DNA of 64,000 nt from Alphaproteobacteria bacterium HGW-Alphaproteobacteria-18 (GCA_002841155.1 PHEH01000003.1:186001-250000); one strand, 5' to 3'; numbered from the stretch's first letter, positions 1-9,793 are shown. Numbers and translations are program-made. Notes: generated by a model not told the origin, from the sequence alone.

Positions 1-1085
1 GCATAACGGAAATTGGCACCGGCAACCTCGACCGGGAGTCGCGATGAATCAGACCGGCCGTCGATGCGGCAGTCGGCGTTGGGGCTGGGCGGAACACCGT
101 TTGCCGATGCCGGCGTCGTGCGCCCGCTGCCACAGATCCGTTCGAGAACATCGGTCGGACCGCCATCCTCCAGCTGCGTGATCCCGGCTTTCAGCTCCAG
201 GTCAAAAAGATTGCTGGGCTCAAAGGCCAGCGTCAACCGGCCGCTCGCGGATTCTCCGCCCCCCCGGCGATCAGCAACAGGGCTGCGGGTCATGCCAAGC
301 GGGTCGCTGTAGCTGGCAGCGGCGGTATTGGTAAAAGCGCCGTCAGATTCCGACATGCGCACGGCAAGACGACCGCGAAGGGACTCCGTCAGCGGCCCGG
401 AAATGACGCCCTCGCCATAGAGCTCTTTGGCTTCAAATCCATATCCCGTCTTGGCGTACGCTTCGAATTCATCCGTAGGCGATTTTGTCACGACACTGAT
501 CAGACCGCCGGTGGTGTTCTTGCCGTAGAAGAGGGCCTGGGGCCCCTTGAGGACTTCAACCCGCTCGATGTCATACTGGGCCAGCGATATCTCCCGGCCC
601 CGGCTCATCGGCATACCGTCAATGATAAAGGACACCGACTGATCAAACCCGGCGCTCAGCGCCGTGGAGCCGACGCCGCGCAGGAAGATGCTGGCAGAAG
701 ACCCGGAGGCTGCCTTACCGGCCACCATGGTGGGAACCAGCGTCGAGAGATCCTGGAAGCGGGTGACCGCATAGTCCTCAAGCCCCTCCCCTGAAAAAGC
801 GGTGATTGCGACCGGCGCGTCCTGGAGGCTTTCCTCCCGCCGGCGCGCTGTGACGGTTACGATACCCAGGCGGCGCAGACGCTCAGCGTCCTCGACGGCA
901 TCGACTCCGGCATCGACCGGATCTGCCGGCACAGCCTGCGCCGGCAGGTCGGCTTCCTGCGCAGCTGCCGGGAGCGCTCCAGCGAGCGCCACGAAAGCGG
1001 CAGCGCCCAGAAGCGCCACCTGGAATCTGGCCTGCTGCGGGGCCCGCGCCTGCGCGCAATTTGACTCTGGTGATTGAAAAGACAT
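1..1085 (-). CDS. TonB-dependent receptor, N-terminal part (C-terminus lies beyond window start)
   Basis: Reverse-strand translation from ATG at 1085 gives MSFQSPESNCAQ...ALPAAAQE signal-like region, then RRLGIVTVTARRREESLQDAPVAITAFSGE...VERVEVLKGPQALFYGKNTTGG (TonB box/plug). Open to the window edge; absent from the supplied ORF track. Confidence 0.93.
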   Translation of the reverse strand, partial: MSFQSPESNCAQARAPQQARFQVALLGAAAFVALAGALPAAAQEADLPAQAVPADPVDAGVDAVEDAERLRRLGIVTVTARRREESLQDAPVAITAFSGEGLEDYAVTRFQDLSTLVPTMVAGKAASGSSASIFLRGVGSTALSAGFDQSVSFIIDGMPMSRGREISLAQYDIERVEVLKGPQALFYGKNTTGGLISVVTKSPTDEFEAYAKTGYGFEAKELYGEGVISGPLTESLRGRLAVRMSESDGAFTNTAAASYSDPLGMTRSPVADRRGGGESASGRLTLAFEPSNLFDLELKAGITQLEDGGPTDVLERICGSGRTTPASANGVPPSPNADCRIDGRSDSSRLPVEVAGANFRY

Positions 1086-1117
1086 GACTACCTCCCGAAA
1101 TTCCGCCCCGGCATTTG

Positions 1118-1132
1118 CCTAACGGTATTAGT
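1118..1132. promoter_or_regulatory. Operator A copy: CCTAA-CGGTA-TTAGT
   Basis: Upstream of the TonB receptor; one of six sites with the same CCTAW-N5-WTAGK architecture. Confidence 0.65.
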
Positions 1133-1343
1133 TATAAGGACCTTACTTCGCGTGATCCGAGGTCGTCAACAAAATCCAAAAATAGGCAGAATTTATCTTA
1201 TACTCTCCATTTTTGGACAACATTAACTCTTAATTTTCTGATTTATAATATTTATATATCATTTATCCTTGGGTTTTTGAATTTTTGCCCTATCGAAGCC
1301 CCCACAAAAATAGTTGCTAAAAAGCATCACTTAGTAGATTTTA

Positions 1344-1358
1344 CCTATTGCAATTAGT
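1344..1358. promoter_or_regulatory. Operator A copy: CCTAT-TGCAA-TTAGT
   Basis: About 100 bp upstream of the TetR gene at 1459, in an AT-rich intergenic region. Confidence 0.6.
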
Positions 1359-1458
1359 TCTCAAGAATTTTCAGGCATACTGCGTGTCAGCTTGCCAAAC
1401 CGGCCAGGATCACGATTACCCGGCTATTAGGATATTCAGATGATGCAGGAGAGATATC

Positions 1459-2082
1459 TTGGGTAGACCGGAGAGACCCCTGATTTCCAGGGAGCGCGCG
1501 GCCCGGGCGGCGCTGGACGTGATTGATGTCCAGGGACTGAACGCCCTCAGCCTGGAACTCGTCGCCCGAAAGATCGGGGTGCGCGCCCCGTCCCTTTATC
1601 ATCATTTCAAGGACAAATCGGAACTTCTCTCGGAAGTGGCCCTCTGCATTCTCAGGGATATCCAGGCCCCCTTCGTGGACCCGAAGAGATGGGAAGACAC
1701 TCTGATCGGCTTGTGTGTTGCCGCCCGGCGGACGGTGCTGCTACATCCCAATGCTGCCCCACTGCTGCTGGAGTTCTTTCCGCGGCGGATCTTTCTGGAA
1801 GCATACGACTATTGGACTTCATTTTGTCCGTATCCACCAAAATACCAGCTCCAGATACTTGAAGGTTCAGAAAAGATAACCTTCGGCTCAGCGCTGTTTG
1901 CCGCCGCATCGCGCTCCCGCGGCATCCCCGCCATGCCGGAGTTTTCCTCAACCGACCTGCCTCATCTGGCGGGCGCGGTCCGGGCAAACCACCATGATGA
2001 AGAAGGCCTGTTCATCGAAACCCTCAAGACCTTCTTCGCCGGGGTGGCGGTCATCGCTGAGAAGGACGCGCAGAAGAGCTGA
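1459..2082 (+). CDS. TetR family transcriptional regulator
   Basis: ERAARAALDVIDVQGLNALSLELVARKIGVRAPSLYHHFKDKSELL helix-turn-helix; TTG start in the ORF track. Confidence 0.88.
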   Translation: MGRPERPLISRERAARAALDVIDVQGLNALSLELVARKIGVRAPSLYHHFKDKSELLSEVALCILRDIQAPFVDPKRWEDTLIGLCVAARRTVLLHPNAAPLLLEFFPRRIFLEAYDYWTSFCPYPPKYQLQILEGSEKITFGSALFAAASRSRGIPAMPEFSSTDLPHLAGAVRANHHDEEGLFIETLKTFFAGVAVIAEKDAQKS

Positions 2083-3519
2083 TCAGCGGACCGAACTGGT
2101 GTCTTTGGGGATATAGATCGCTTTGGGCTGGGTGAACTCCATCAGTCCGTAGACACCGTTTTCCACCCCGACGCCAGACTGCTTATGGCCCGCCAGCGGC
2201 GTCAGCGGCGTCGATTGCAGGTTCTGATTGATCCAGACCGTTCCGGTATCGAGCCGGGCAGCCATTTCGGCCGCCTGTTTGAGATCGGCTGACCAGACCG
2301 CGCCCGCAAGTCCGTACTCAGTATCATTGGCCCGGGCGATTACCTCGTCTACTGAGGTAAAGCGGAGCATAGGCAGGACTGGTCCGAAAGCTTCCTCCTG
2401 CACCACCCGGGCGCTGTCGGGCGGGTTATCCACAAGCGTCAGCGGGATGAAATACCCCCCCTGCGAAGAAGGTGTCTTTCCCTGATACAAGGTCAGGCCG
2501 TCGGCCCGCGCTTCCTCGATCAGCGCCGTGACGCGATTGAATTGAGGCAGATTCTGCACAGGGCCGAACAGGACGCCCTGCTCGCTGCCATCCCCCATCG
2601 AAGCGCCCTCGATCAGCTTCACAAGCCGGTCTCGTACCGCCTCGTAGATATCTTCATGCACATAGAGGCGCTTGGTCGCGACGCAGACCTGAGCCGAATT
2701 GAAAAAAGCGCCCATGAAGAGCTGCTCGGCGACCTTGCCAGGATCTACATCCGGCAGGACGATGGCGGCATCATTCCCTCCAAGCTCCAGGGTCACCCGT
2801 TTGAGGTCGCGGGCGGCCGCTTCCATCACCCTTTTGCCTGTCGCTGTCGAACCGGTGAATGTGATCTTTGCAAACCCCTTATGACCCGTCATCAGGGGGC
2901 CAAGCTCATCGCCGCCCGAAATTATGTTGAGGACACCTTTCGGGAAAACATCCCGCAGGATCTCACCAATTTTCAGTGTACAGAGCGGCGTAAAGGGCGA
3001 AGGTTTCAGCACAATGGTGTTACCCGCAAGGATGGCCGGCGCAATTTTCCAGGCAGCGAGCAGAACCGGAAAATTCCAGGGCACAATCCCGCACACGACC
3101 CCGAGCGGCACATGGTGCACCTCAATCCGGCGCGCATCTGTTTCTTCAGTAACATCGACCGGAAGGTCGAGCGCAGCGGTTGCATGGAACCACTGGCCCG
3201 CCCCCTGTACTTCCTGCAGCGACAGGGGCAGCGGACGACCCTGCTCGCGCGTGAAGATTGCGGCGAGTTCGTCAGCATGCGCTAGGATAAGGTCACCGGC
3301 CTTTTGCAGCAATGCCTTGCGCTCTGCGATCGGCGATGTCTTCCAACTCTCAAAAGCCCGCGTGGCCGCCGCGACGGCGAGGTCGAGGTCCTGCGCCGAC
3401 GCGCGGGGCGCGGATGCAAATACTTTTCCCGTCGCCGGGTTTACGACATCGACTGTGCCCGGGCTCGCTACAAGGGCGCCATCAATCAGCATTCTCACAT
3501 TTATCGCATCTGCGCTCAT
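2083..3519 (-). CDS. Aldehyde dehydrogenase family protein
   Basis: VPWNFPVLLAAWKIAPAILAGNTIVLKPS, FTGSTATGKRVMEAAARDLKRVTLELGGND, FFNSAQVCVATKRLYVH; start refined to MSADAINV. Confidence 0.93.
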   Translation of the reverse strand: MSADAINVRMLIDGALVASPGTVDVVNPATGKVFASAPRASAQDLDLAVAAATRAFESWKTSPIAERKALLQKAGDLILAHADELAAIFTREQGRPLPLSLQEVQGAGQWFHATAALDLPVDVTEETDARRIEVHHVPLGVVCGIVPWNFPVLLAAWKIAPAILAGNTIVLKPSPFTPLCTLKIGEILRDVFPKGVLNIISGGDELGPLMTGHKGFAKITFTGSTATGKRVMEAAARDLKRVTLELGGNDAAIVLPDVDPGKVAEQLFMGAFFNSAQVCVATKRLYVHEDIYEAVRDRLVKLIEGASMGDGSEQGVLFGPVQNLPQFNRVTALIEEARADGLTLYQGKTPSSQGGYFIPLTLVDNPPDSARVVQEEAFGPVLPMLRFTSVDEVIARANDTEYGLAGAVWSADLKQAAEMAARLDTGTVWINQNLQSTPLTPLAGHKQSGVGVENGVYGLMEFTQPKAIYIPKDTSSVR

Positions 3520-3585
3520 GTCTGTTCCTCCTGCAGGGTTCAGCCTGCCTGTTCTGGTTTCAGGGACGCCCGCCATCCCTGCTGG

Positions 3586-4755
3586 TCACAGCGTCTCTTC
3601 GGTCCCGAATATGGCAGACGAGACGATCGGGGCGCCCGGCCCCCCGGCCAGCAGGCAGGTCCGCGCGCCTGGAACGGGATTTGCCGACTCGCCGCGGAGC
3701 TGGCGCACCGCTTCGATCGGCATCCCGATGCCATGAATAAAGCCCTGGGCGAGATTACCGCCGGCCGTGTTCACCGGCAGTTTGCCGCCCGGCGCAATCA
3801 GGTTTTCAACCCTGCAGAACTCCCCTGCCGATTCATAATCACAGAAGCCATGATCGATCAGGGACGCCACGCCCTGGGCGCTGAAATTCTCGTAGATCTG
3901 AGCCACGTCGATCTCGTCGGGCGAAAGGCCCGTCTGGCGCCAGAGCTGGCGCGCAACAGAGCGGAATCCGGCTGTCGCATACTGATCATCGGCATCATTT
4001 TCGAGCAGGTCACCCCAGCCGGCTGCCGCCCCCTGCGCGACCCCCAGGATATGAACGGGCGGCTTTCGCAAATCCCTGGCGACTTCCGCGCTGACGATCA
4101 GGAGCGCGCCAGCCCCATCATTCTCCCTGGAGCAATCAAGCAGACGGAAGGGTTCGCTGATCCAGCGGGCAGACCGGTAAGCCTCAATATCGAATTCCTT
4201 GTTATACGCTACGGCGTCGGGATTGCGGGCTCCATGATAATAGGCCGCTTCAACAAAGGCTTCGACAGCAGAACCCGGCACGCCATGATGCTCGAACATA
4301 CGCTGCGCCCGGATCGCGCAGACCTGCGCGGGCGCCACGAGCCCTGCCGCCATCATGTGTCCATTGAGATGGTGCGCCATCACGGCTGCAGAAAGCCGCC
4401 CGCTATTGTCCTGCGCGAGCGCCCTGAACACGATTACGGCGGTCGCCTGCCCGGTTGCGATGGCCCCCACAGCCTGGCCGATCGCGCCGGCGATCCCCCC
4501 GCCCCCGCCCCCGAAAACCTGGCTGGACCATGTGAGCTCACGTGTGCCCAGATCACTCATCAGCCTGACCGGCTCATTGTGATCGTCACCATAGGACGAA
4601 AACCCATCAATCTGCGCCGGATCAAACCCCGCATCCTCACACGCATCGATGATGGCCCGAACCAGCACGCCCCGTTCGGGCAAGGGGGATGCCCCCCGGC
4701 GATACTGACGGACACCGACGCCCGCAACCGCTGCAATCCCGGCGATCGGCCTCAT
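3586..4755 (-). CDS. Thiolase-like protein (SCPx/Ltp2-type; no acylating Cys motif)
   Basis: Thiolase-fold sequence MRPIAGIAAVAGVG...; VFGGGGGG where thiolases carry a nucleophilic Cys; IYENFSAQG segment. Directly upstream of a DUF35 gene. Confidence 0.85.
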   Translation of the reverse strand: MRPIAGIAAVAGVGVRQYRRGASPLPERGVLVRAIIDACEDAGFDPAQIDGFSSYGDDHNEPVRLMSDLGTRELTWSSQVFGGGGGGIAGAIGQAVGAIATGQATAVIVFRALAQDNSGRLSAAVMAHHLNGHMMAAGLVAPAQVCAIRAQRMFEHHGVPGSAVEAFVEAAYYHGARNPDAVAYNKEFDIEAYRSARWISEPFRLLDCSRENDGAGALLIVSAEVARDLRKPPVHILGVAQGAAAGWGDLLENDADDQYATAGFRSVARQLWRQTGLSPDEIDVAQIYENFSAQGVASLIDHGFCDYESAGEFCRVENLIAPGGKLPVNTAGGNLAQGFIHGIGMPIEAVRQLRGESANPVPGARTCLLAGGPGAPIVSSAIFGTEETL

Positions 4756-5165
4756 GACGTCCTCCAATGGATGGCAGGCACCGCCCTGCCAGCATACATC
4801 GTTGATCCAAAAGTTCCGGCAACAGGTGCGCCAATCTTCACGGGCGTCCCCGCTTCCTCCACGAGCCCCATCAGCCTTGCCCCGCCTGCCGCCTCAAGTT
4901 CAATAATCCCGATCAGAAACGGGACCTTGAGACTTTCCAGGCCCCCGAAAGGATGCCAGTTGCGCGTCCAGCTATAGATGCGGCCTGCAGGCACAACCTG
5001 TTGCCAGCCATGGTCCCAGGACCCGCAATCTCCGCAGCGCCAGACAGCCGGCCAGTGCCAGCGTCCACAGCCCCCGCATACCGGCAGCATAAGCTGCCCC
5101 CGTGCCAGCCCGTCCCAGTAAGGACCATCGGCCCCGGTGGACCAGATTTCGCCTGCCTCACCCAT
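4752..5165 (-). CDS. DUF35 / OB-fold Zn-ribbon protein (partner of thiolase-like protein)
   Basis: PVCGGCGRWHWPAVWRCGDCGSWDHGWQQVVPAGRIYSWTRNWHPF: CxxC...CxxC ribbon and OB-fold; start/stop overlap with the thiolase-like gene. Confidence 0.87.
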   Translation of the reverse strand: MGEAGEIWSTGADGPYWDGLARGQLMLPVCGGCGRWHWPAVWRCGDCGSWDHGWQQVVPAGRIYSWTRNWHPFGGLESLKVPFLIGIIELEAAGGARLMGLVEEAGTPVKIGAPVAGTFGSTMYAGRAVPAIHWRTS

Positions 5166-5168
5166 CTG

Positions 5169-6377
5169 TCAGACCGGCCACTGGATCGGGAGAGACTCGA
5201 TCGCGATCACCGTACCCACCCGGGAATGATGGCGCAGGCCAGGCTTCAGGGAAAAGCGTGGTATCCGCTTTATCCATTCTTCCGTCAGGATACGGATTTC
5301 CATACGGGCAAGATTATGCCCCAGACAGAGGTGGGGGCCGGAGGAAAAGGTCAGATGGGTCAGTGCCTGCCGGTCGATGTCAAATTCTGCCGAATTTTCA
5401 AACCGCCGGTCATCCCGGCTGCCGAGGGGCAGGACGCAGAGGACCATATCCCCTTCCCTGAACTGCACCCCGAACCGCTCGCAATCCTTCACGACGAGGC
5501 GCGGGGTGTTGATGACGCCAAAACTGCGAATGCCCTCTTCCACGAAGCGCGGTATCAGGGACGCGTCCGCTGCGAGACGCGCCTGAAGCGCATCATCCTG
5601 GGCCAGATGGCGGTAGGTATAGGACGCCACATTCGTCACGGTATCCATGCCACCAAGGAACATCACGAAGAGCATTGACTGAAGTTCGCCAAGGGCGATG
5701 GGCCTGCCGTCCACCTGGAATTCAATCATCTTTGAGATCAGGTCGTCAGCCGGCTCTTTCTGCCGCAGCTCCACCAATTCTGTCATGAGACCGATGATGC
5801 GCTCGCCCAGCGCGCCGATCTCTTCATTCGTGCGCGCTTTGAAATAATCATCCGCCAGGGCCCTGAAGTCGCGAAGGCGGTCCAGCGGCATGCCCATCAG
5901 TTCCATGAAGACGGATACGGGAAAGCGCGCCGCAATATCATGCACGAAATCGCATTCTCCCCGGGCGAGGACTTCGTCGATGAAATCTGCGGCAAATGCC
6001 CGGAGCTTTGGCTCCATCGCGCTGACCGCCTTGGGGGAAAAATGCGGCATCAGCGCCTGGCGATAGGGAAGGTTCGTAGGCGGATCAAGGCTCAGAGGTA
6101 TGAAGACAGGCGGGTTTTCGATCCGGGGGATCTGCATCTCCCTTACGGAAAAATGCTCATAATCTTTCACGATGTCGAAGATGTGCTCATAGCGCGTGAT
6201 CATCCAGTGACCGCCATTGAGCGGAGAATAGAAGATCTCGGGCGCGTCCCGGTGGAGCGACTGATAGCTGGCCTGCACATCCTCTGTGAGGCGAGGATCG
6301 CCATATATGTTGAACGCGAACACACGGTCCGCAGGCACATGGCCCGGAACAGGCGCGTGCATCAGATCGTCAGCCAT
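5169..6377 (-). CDS. Cytochrome P450
   Basis: LGGMDTVTN I-helix, heme loop FSSGPHLCLGHNLARMEIRI. Confidence 0.94.
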   Translation of the reverse strand: MADDLMHAPVPGHVPADRVFAFNIYGDPRLTEDVQASYQSLHRDAPEIFYSPLNGGHWMITRYEHIFDIVKDYEHFSVREMQIPRIENPPVFIPLSLDPPTNLPYRQALMPHFSPKAVSAMEPKLRAFAADFIDEVLARGECDFVHDIAARFPVSVFMELMGMPLDRLRDFRALADDYFKARTNEEIGALGERIIGLMTELVELRQKEPADDLISKMIEFQVDGRPIALGELQSMLFVMFLGGMDTVTNVASYTYRHLAQDDALQARLAADASLIPRFVEEGIRSFGVINTPRLVVKDCERFGVQFREGDMVLCVLPLGSRDDRRFENSAEFDIDRQALTHLTFSSGPHLCLGHNLARMEIRILTEEWIKRIPRFSLKPGLRHHSRVGTVIAIESLPIQWPV

Positions 6378-6428
6378 GTCTTTAAGTCCTCCGTCATCGG
6401 GCAACTCTGCGTCGCCTTCTCCATTTTG

Positions 6429-6443
6429 CCTAACATCATTAGT
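6429..6443. promoter_or_regulatory. Operator A copy: CCTAA-CATCA-TTAGT
   Basis: About 50 bp upstream of the P450-DUF35-thiolase-ALDH operon. Confidence 0.65.
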
Positions 6444-6470
6444 TTTATGTGAAAAGCCTCTATCGTGCGC

Positions 6471-6791
6471 TCAGGACTGCGATGGCGGAACCTCTATCCG
6501 GGCGCCGTCTAGCGCCGCTGAGACCTGGATCTGGCAGGTGAGCCGGGATTGAGGGCGGATGTGGACGCCAAAGTCGAGAATACTGCGCTCGCCTTCCTCC
6601 GGCTGCGGGAGCGCCGCACTCCAGGGCTCAGAAATCCAGGCATGGCAGGTTCCACAGGACATCGAGCCCCCGCAAGCCGCTTCAATCCCCTCAACCTGAT
6701 GACGCACAGCGGCCTGCATCAGGCTTTCGCCTTCGCTGGCCTCAACCCGCCGGACATCGCCGGAGGGGGTGACAAATTCGATCCACACCAT
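6471..6791 (-). CDS. [2Fe-2S] ferredoxin
   Basis: ACGGSMSCGTCHAWI ... SRLTCQIQVS cluster ligands; start refined to MVWIEFVTPSGDVRRVEA. Confidence 0.92.
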   Translation of the reverse strand: MVWIEFVTPSGDVRRVEASEGESLMQAAVRHQVEGIEAACGGSMSCGTCHAWISEPWSAALPQPEEGERSILDFGVHIRPQSRLTCQIQVSAALDGARIEVPPSQS

Positions 6792-6837
6792 GACAGGCTC
6801 TGTCCTTCCGTTTTCGAGATCTCTTGCGCTCCAGACT

Positions 6838-6858
6838 AAACCTATGACAAATAGGTTT
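6838..6858. promoter_or_regulatory. Operator A copy, perfect palindrome AAACCTAT-GACAA-ATAGGTTT
   Basis: Perfect 8-bp inverted repeat, 5-nt spacer, in the divergent ferredoxin/GMC intergenic region. Confidence 0.75.
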
Positions 6859-6903
6859 TCAAGTGGCCGCGAACCGGAACGCCGGCGCAGGGAGGCGTAG
6901 ACC

Positions 6904-8502
6904 ATGCAGGAATTTGACTATGTGATCGTAGGGGCCGGCGCTGCCGGCTGCGTGCTGGCTTACCGCCTGTCAGAAAATCCGGCGGTGCGGGTCGCGCTCC
7001 TGGAAGCGGGACCGCGGGATGTGCACCCGTTCATCCATATGCCCAAGGGGCTCGCCAAAGTAATGGCCGACCCGGCCCATATCTGGGCCTATACGAGCAA
7101 GCCTGAAAGCGCCAATGCTCAGACCCCCGAAGTGTGGGTCCGGGGCCGCGTGCTCGGCGGGTCCTCCTCCATTAACGGCATGATGTATGTGCGCGGTCAG
7201 CCGGCTGACTATGACGCCATCGCTGAATCGACCAGTAATGACTGGAGCTGGGATCATATCGGTCCTGCCTTTCGCGCCCTGGAGACTCATGAACTCGGGC
7301 CGGACGAAACGCGCGGCGACCGCGGCCCGCTGAATATCACCATGCCCGACACCAAGGACGCCCTGACCGATGCCTTTGTTGAGGCAGGCCAGTCGCTCGG
7401 ATGGCGGTATAAGCAGGACACAAATGCGCCCGAAGACATAGAAGGCATCGGATACGCGCCCCGCACCGTCCATAAAGGCCGCCGGGTGAGCGCCGCCACC
7501 GCCTTCCTGAACCCGATCCGCAACCGGTCAAACCTGACGATCCTGACGGACTGTACGGCTGACAGGGTCACCTTTGAGGGCAACCGGGTCACCGGCGTTG
7601 AGGTCATTGCATCAGGCAAGGCGCAAACCCTTCGGGCTCGCCGGGAGATTATTCTGAGCGCCGGCGCTATGGCGTCACCGGGCATTCTGGAACGCTCAGG
7701 GATCGGATCACGCGCGCGCCTTGAAGCGCTTGGCGTCGAAATCCGGCTGGAAAATCAGAATGTCGGCGAGAACCTGATCGAGCACCGGGGACTGATCATT
7801 CAATGGAAACTGAACCGGGATATTTCGCACAACAAGAAGTATCATGGCTGGCGCGTCCTGCTGAACGGCATTCAATACTATCTGACACGCAAAGGCCCGC
7901 TATCAGCGGCCGCCTATGAACAGGTTGCCTGGTTCAAGTCCCGCCCTGGCCTCAACCGGCCGGACGTTCAGTTTCTGCTCGCGCCCTTCAGCTTCGATTT
8001 CGCCAAGAACCGGCAGGATGTCGAACGCGTGCCCGGCATGCATCTTGTGACCTATCCCCTCCGCCCGACCTCGCGCGGCTCGGTCCATGTGACCAGCCTC
8101 GACCCGAATGCGCCGCCCGACCTGATTACAAATTACCGCGATACCGAAGAAGACCGCCAGTCGATGATCGGCGCGGTGCGCATGGCCCGCCGGCTGGTCG
8201 AGCAGCCCGCCCTCAAGGCCATCGTCGAAGCCGAAACCATGCCGGGCCCGGACTATGATACAGACGAGAAGATCCTGGAAGCCTATGACCGGTTTGGCAC
8301 CTGCGGCTATCACGCCGTCGGCAGTTGCCGGATGGGCCGCGAGCCTGAAACCAGCGTCGTCGATCCGGCCTTGCGGGTCCATGGTCTTGAAGGCATCCGG
8401 ATCATGGACACGTCCATCCTGCCCGCCATTCCTTCCGGGAACACCAACGGGCCGGTCATGGCCATGGCCTGGCGCGCCGCAGACATAATCCTGAGGGGCT
8501 GA
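6904..8502 (+). CDS. GMC family FAD-dependent oxidoreductase (choline dehydrogenase-like)
   Basis: FDYVIVGAGAAGCVLAYRLSENP, GRVLGGSSSINGMMYVRGQ, YHAVGSCRMG, GNTNGPVMAMAWRAAD. Confidence 0.95.
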   Translation: MQEFDYVIVGAGAAGCVLAYRLSENPAVRVALLEAGPRDVHPFIHMPKGLAKVMADPAHIWAYTSKPESANAQTPEVWVRGRVLGGSSSINGMMYVRGQPADYDAIAESTSNDWSWDHIGPAFRALETHELGPDETRGDRGPLNITMPDTKDALTDAFVEAGQSLGWRYKQDTNAPEDIEGIGYAPRTVHKGRRVSAATAFLNPIRNRSNLTILTDCTADRVTFEGNRVTGVEVIASGKAQTLRARREIILSAGAMASPGILERSGIGSRARLEALGVEIRLENQNVGENLIEHRGLIIQWKLNRDISHNKKYHGWRVLLNGIQYYLTRKGPLSAAAYEQVAWFKSRPGLNRPDVQFLLAPFSFDFAKNRQDVERVPGMHLVTYPLRPTSRGSVHVTSLDPNAPPDLITNYRDTEEDRQSMIGAVRMARRLVEQPALKAIVEAETMPGPDYDTDEKILEAYDRFGTCGYHAVGSCRMGREPETSVVDPALRVHGLEGIRIMDTSILPAIPSGNTNGPVMAMAWRAADIILRG

Positions 8503-8512
8503 AGCCCCTCAG
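8491..8512. terminator. Hairpin CTGAGGGGCT-GA-AGCCCCTCAG between convergent genes
   Basis: Perfect 10-bp arms overlapping the GMC stop codon; lies between convergent GMC (+) and Rieske (-) genes. No strong T tract. Confidence 0.5.
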
Positions 8513-8528
8513 GCATTGTTGTGCCGGA

Positions 8529-9731
8529 TCAGAGGAACCGCTCGAGAATATCATAATAGAGCGGGATGGTCTCTTCGAGGCCGCAATACACCACATCTGT
8601 CATCGCGCCGGAGGACAATCCGGCATGGGAGATTTCAGCCGCGCGGAAATCTTCGCCCCCGAACACATTGAGGATCATCTCATAGGACCGCCGATAGACG
8701 TCCTCGGCCTTTTCATTATCGGGCTTGCCGCGTGTCATCATGATATAATCAACGACAGTGCGTCCGGGACCGCGCGGAATGATGAACATCACGCTGATAT
8801 AATAGGGGCTGGTGACGATAACCGTGTTGGGGAAGACCAGATAGGCGTGGGTCACCGATTTGTGGATATTCTCGCCCTCGATATCGAGACAATCGGGGGT
8901 GAAATTCACCTTGCCGGAAATCTGCCGGATGTTCAGCCCAAGGACATCTGTTACATTGGGGACATCGGCAAACATCGGGCCAACCGACCGGGCGTGCAGA
9001 CGCTGAACATGGTAGCCTTCAAGGAAGGGTTCCTGGACGAGCTTCCAGTTGGCCGCCAGGTCGAAGGTCTTCCGGCCATAGACGTGCATGCGTGGCAGAT
9101 CAAGCGCCTCCATGTCGGCCGCCAGCAGGTCATCCATTCCCCGGAAGTCGGGCTCGGCATTCCGGTCAAGCATAACCCAGACAATGCCACCGGCTTCGCG
9201 GCAGGCAAGCTCCGCCAGTCCGCGCTCTGTCTTGTCGAAGTTGGCGATGGTTTCTTCGCGCGGCACAGCCACAAGCCGCCCGTCCAGCGCGAACGTCCAG
9301 GCATGATAGGGACAGGTCAGCTTCTTGGTGAGATGCGTCTCACAGTCTTCGACCAGCTTTGATCCCTTATGCGTACAGGCGTTTAGAAAGGCGCGCACCC
9401 TGCCATCGGTATCCCGGCTGATCAGGAGCGGTACACCATAGCTGTCATGGGCAATCACGCTGCCATTGCGCGGCAGGCGCGCTGAAACGGTAACGGGCAC
9501 GGCAAACTTCCGGAACACGTTCGCCTGCTCCCGCTCATAGCGCGCCTGATCGAGGAAGATCGAAACAGGCCGGCGCGCATCAATGGCCCGGGGTTTGGCG
9601 TCATCATGTCCGGGAATTTCACGAATTGCCCGGACCTGATCGCGGCTCAGGTCTTCCAGCGTCTGGACTCTCTTCAGCTCGGGGCCGGTGGGGGCCGGGC
9701 CGGCCGGTACGGTTTTATCGATCAGGTTCAT
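8529..9731 (-). CDS. Rieske non-heme iron oxygenase, alpha-subunit type
   Basis: ACTHKGSKL...LTCPYHAWTF Rieske CxH/CxxH motif; NWKLVQEPFLEGYHVQRLH non-heme iron region. Confidence 0.92.
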   Translation of the reverse strand: MNLIDKTVPAGPAPTGPELKRVQTLEDLSRDQVRAIREIPGHDDAKPRAIDARRPVSIFLDQARYEREQANVFRKFAVPVTVSARLPRNGSVIAHDSYGVPLLISRDTDGRVRAFLNACTHKGSKLVEDCETHLTKKLTCPYHAWTFALDGRLVAVPREETIANFDKTERGLAELACREAGGIVWVMLDRNAEPDFRGMDDLLAADMEALDLPRMHVYGRKTFDLAANWKLVQEPFLEGYHVQRLHARSVGPMFADVPNVTDVLGLNIRQISGKVNFTPDCLDIEGENIHKSVTHAYLVFPNTVIVTSPYYISVMFIIPRGPGRTVVDYIMMTRGKPDNEKAEDVYRRSYEMILNVFGGEDFRAAEISHAGLSSGAMTDVVYCGLEETIPLYYDILERFL

Positions 9732-9778
9732 GGAACTCCTACCCCTCTGGTGTAGCGCAGCGTCGCGTCTTCTTATTA

Positions 9779-9793
9779 CCTAATGTCGTTAGT
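9779..9793. promoter_or_regulatory. Operator A copy: CCTAA-TGTCG-TTAGT
   Basis: About 48 bp upstream of the Rieske oxygenase start. Confidence 0.65.

Noticed and set aside
3304-4977. 557-aa plus-strand ORF
   Set aside because: Antisense to the thiolase-like and DUF35 genes; composition typical of high-GC shadow ORFs with no recognisable domain.
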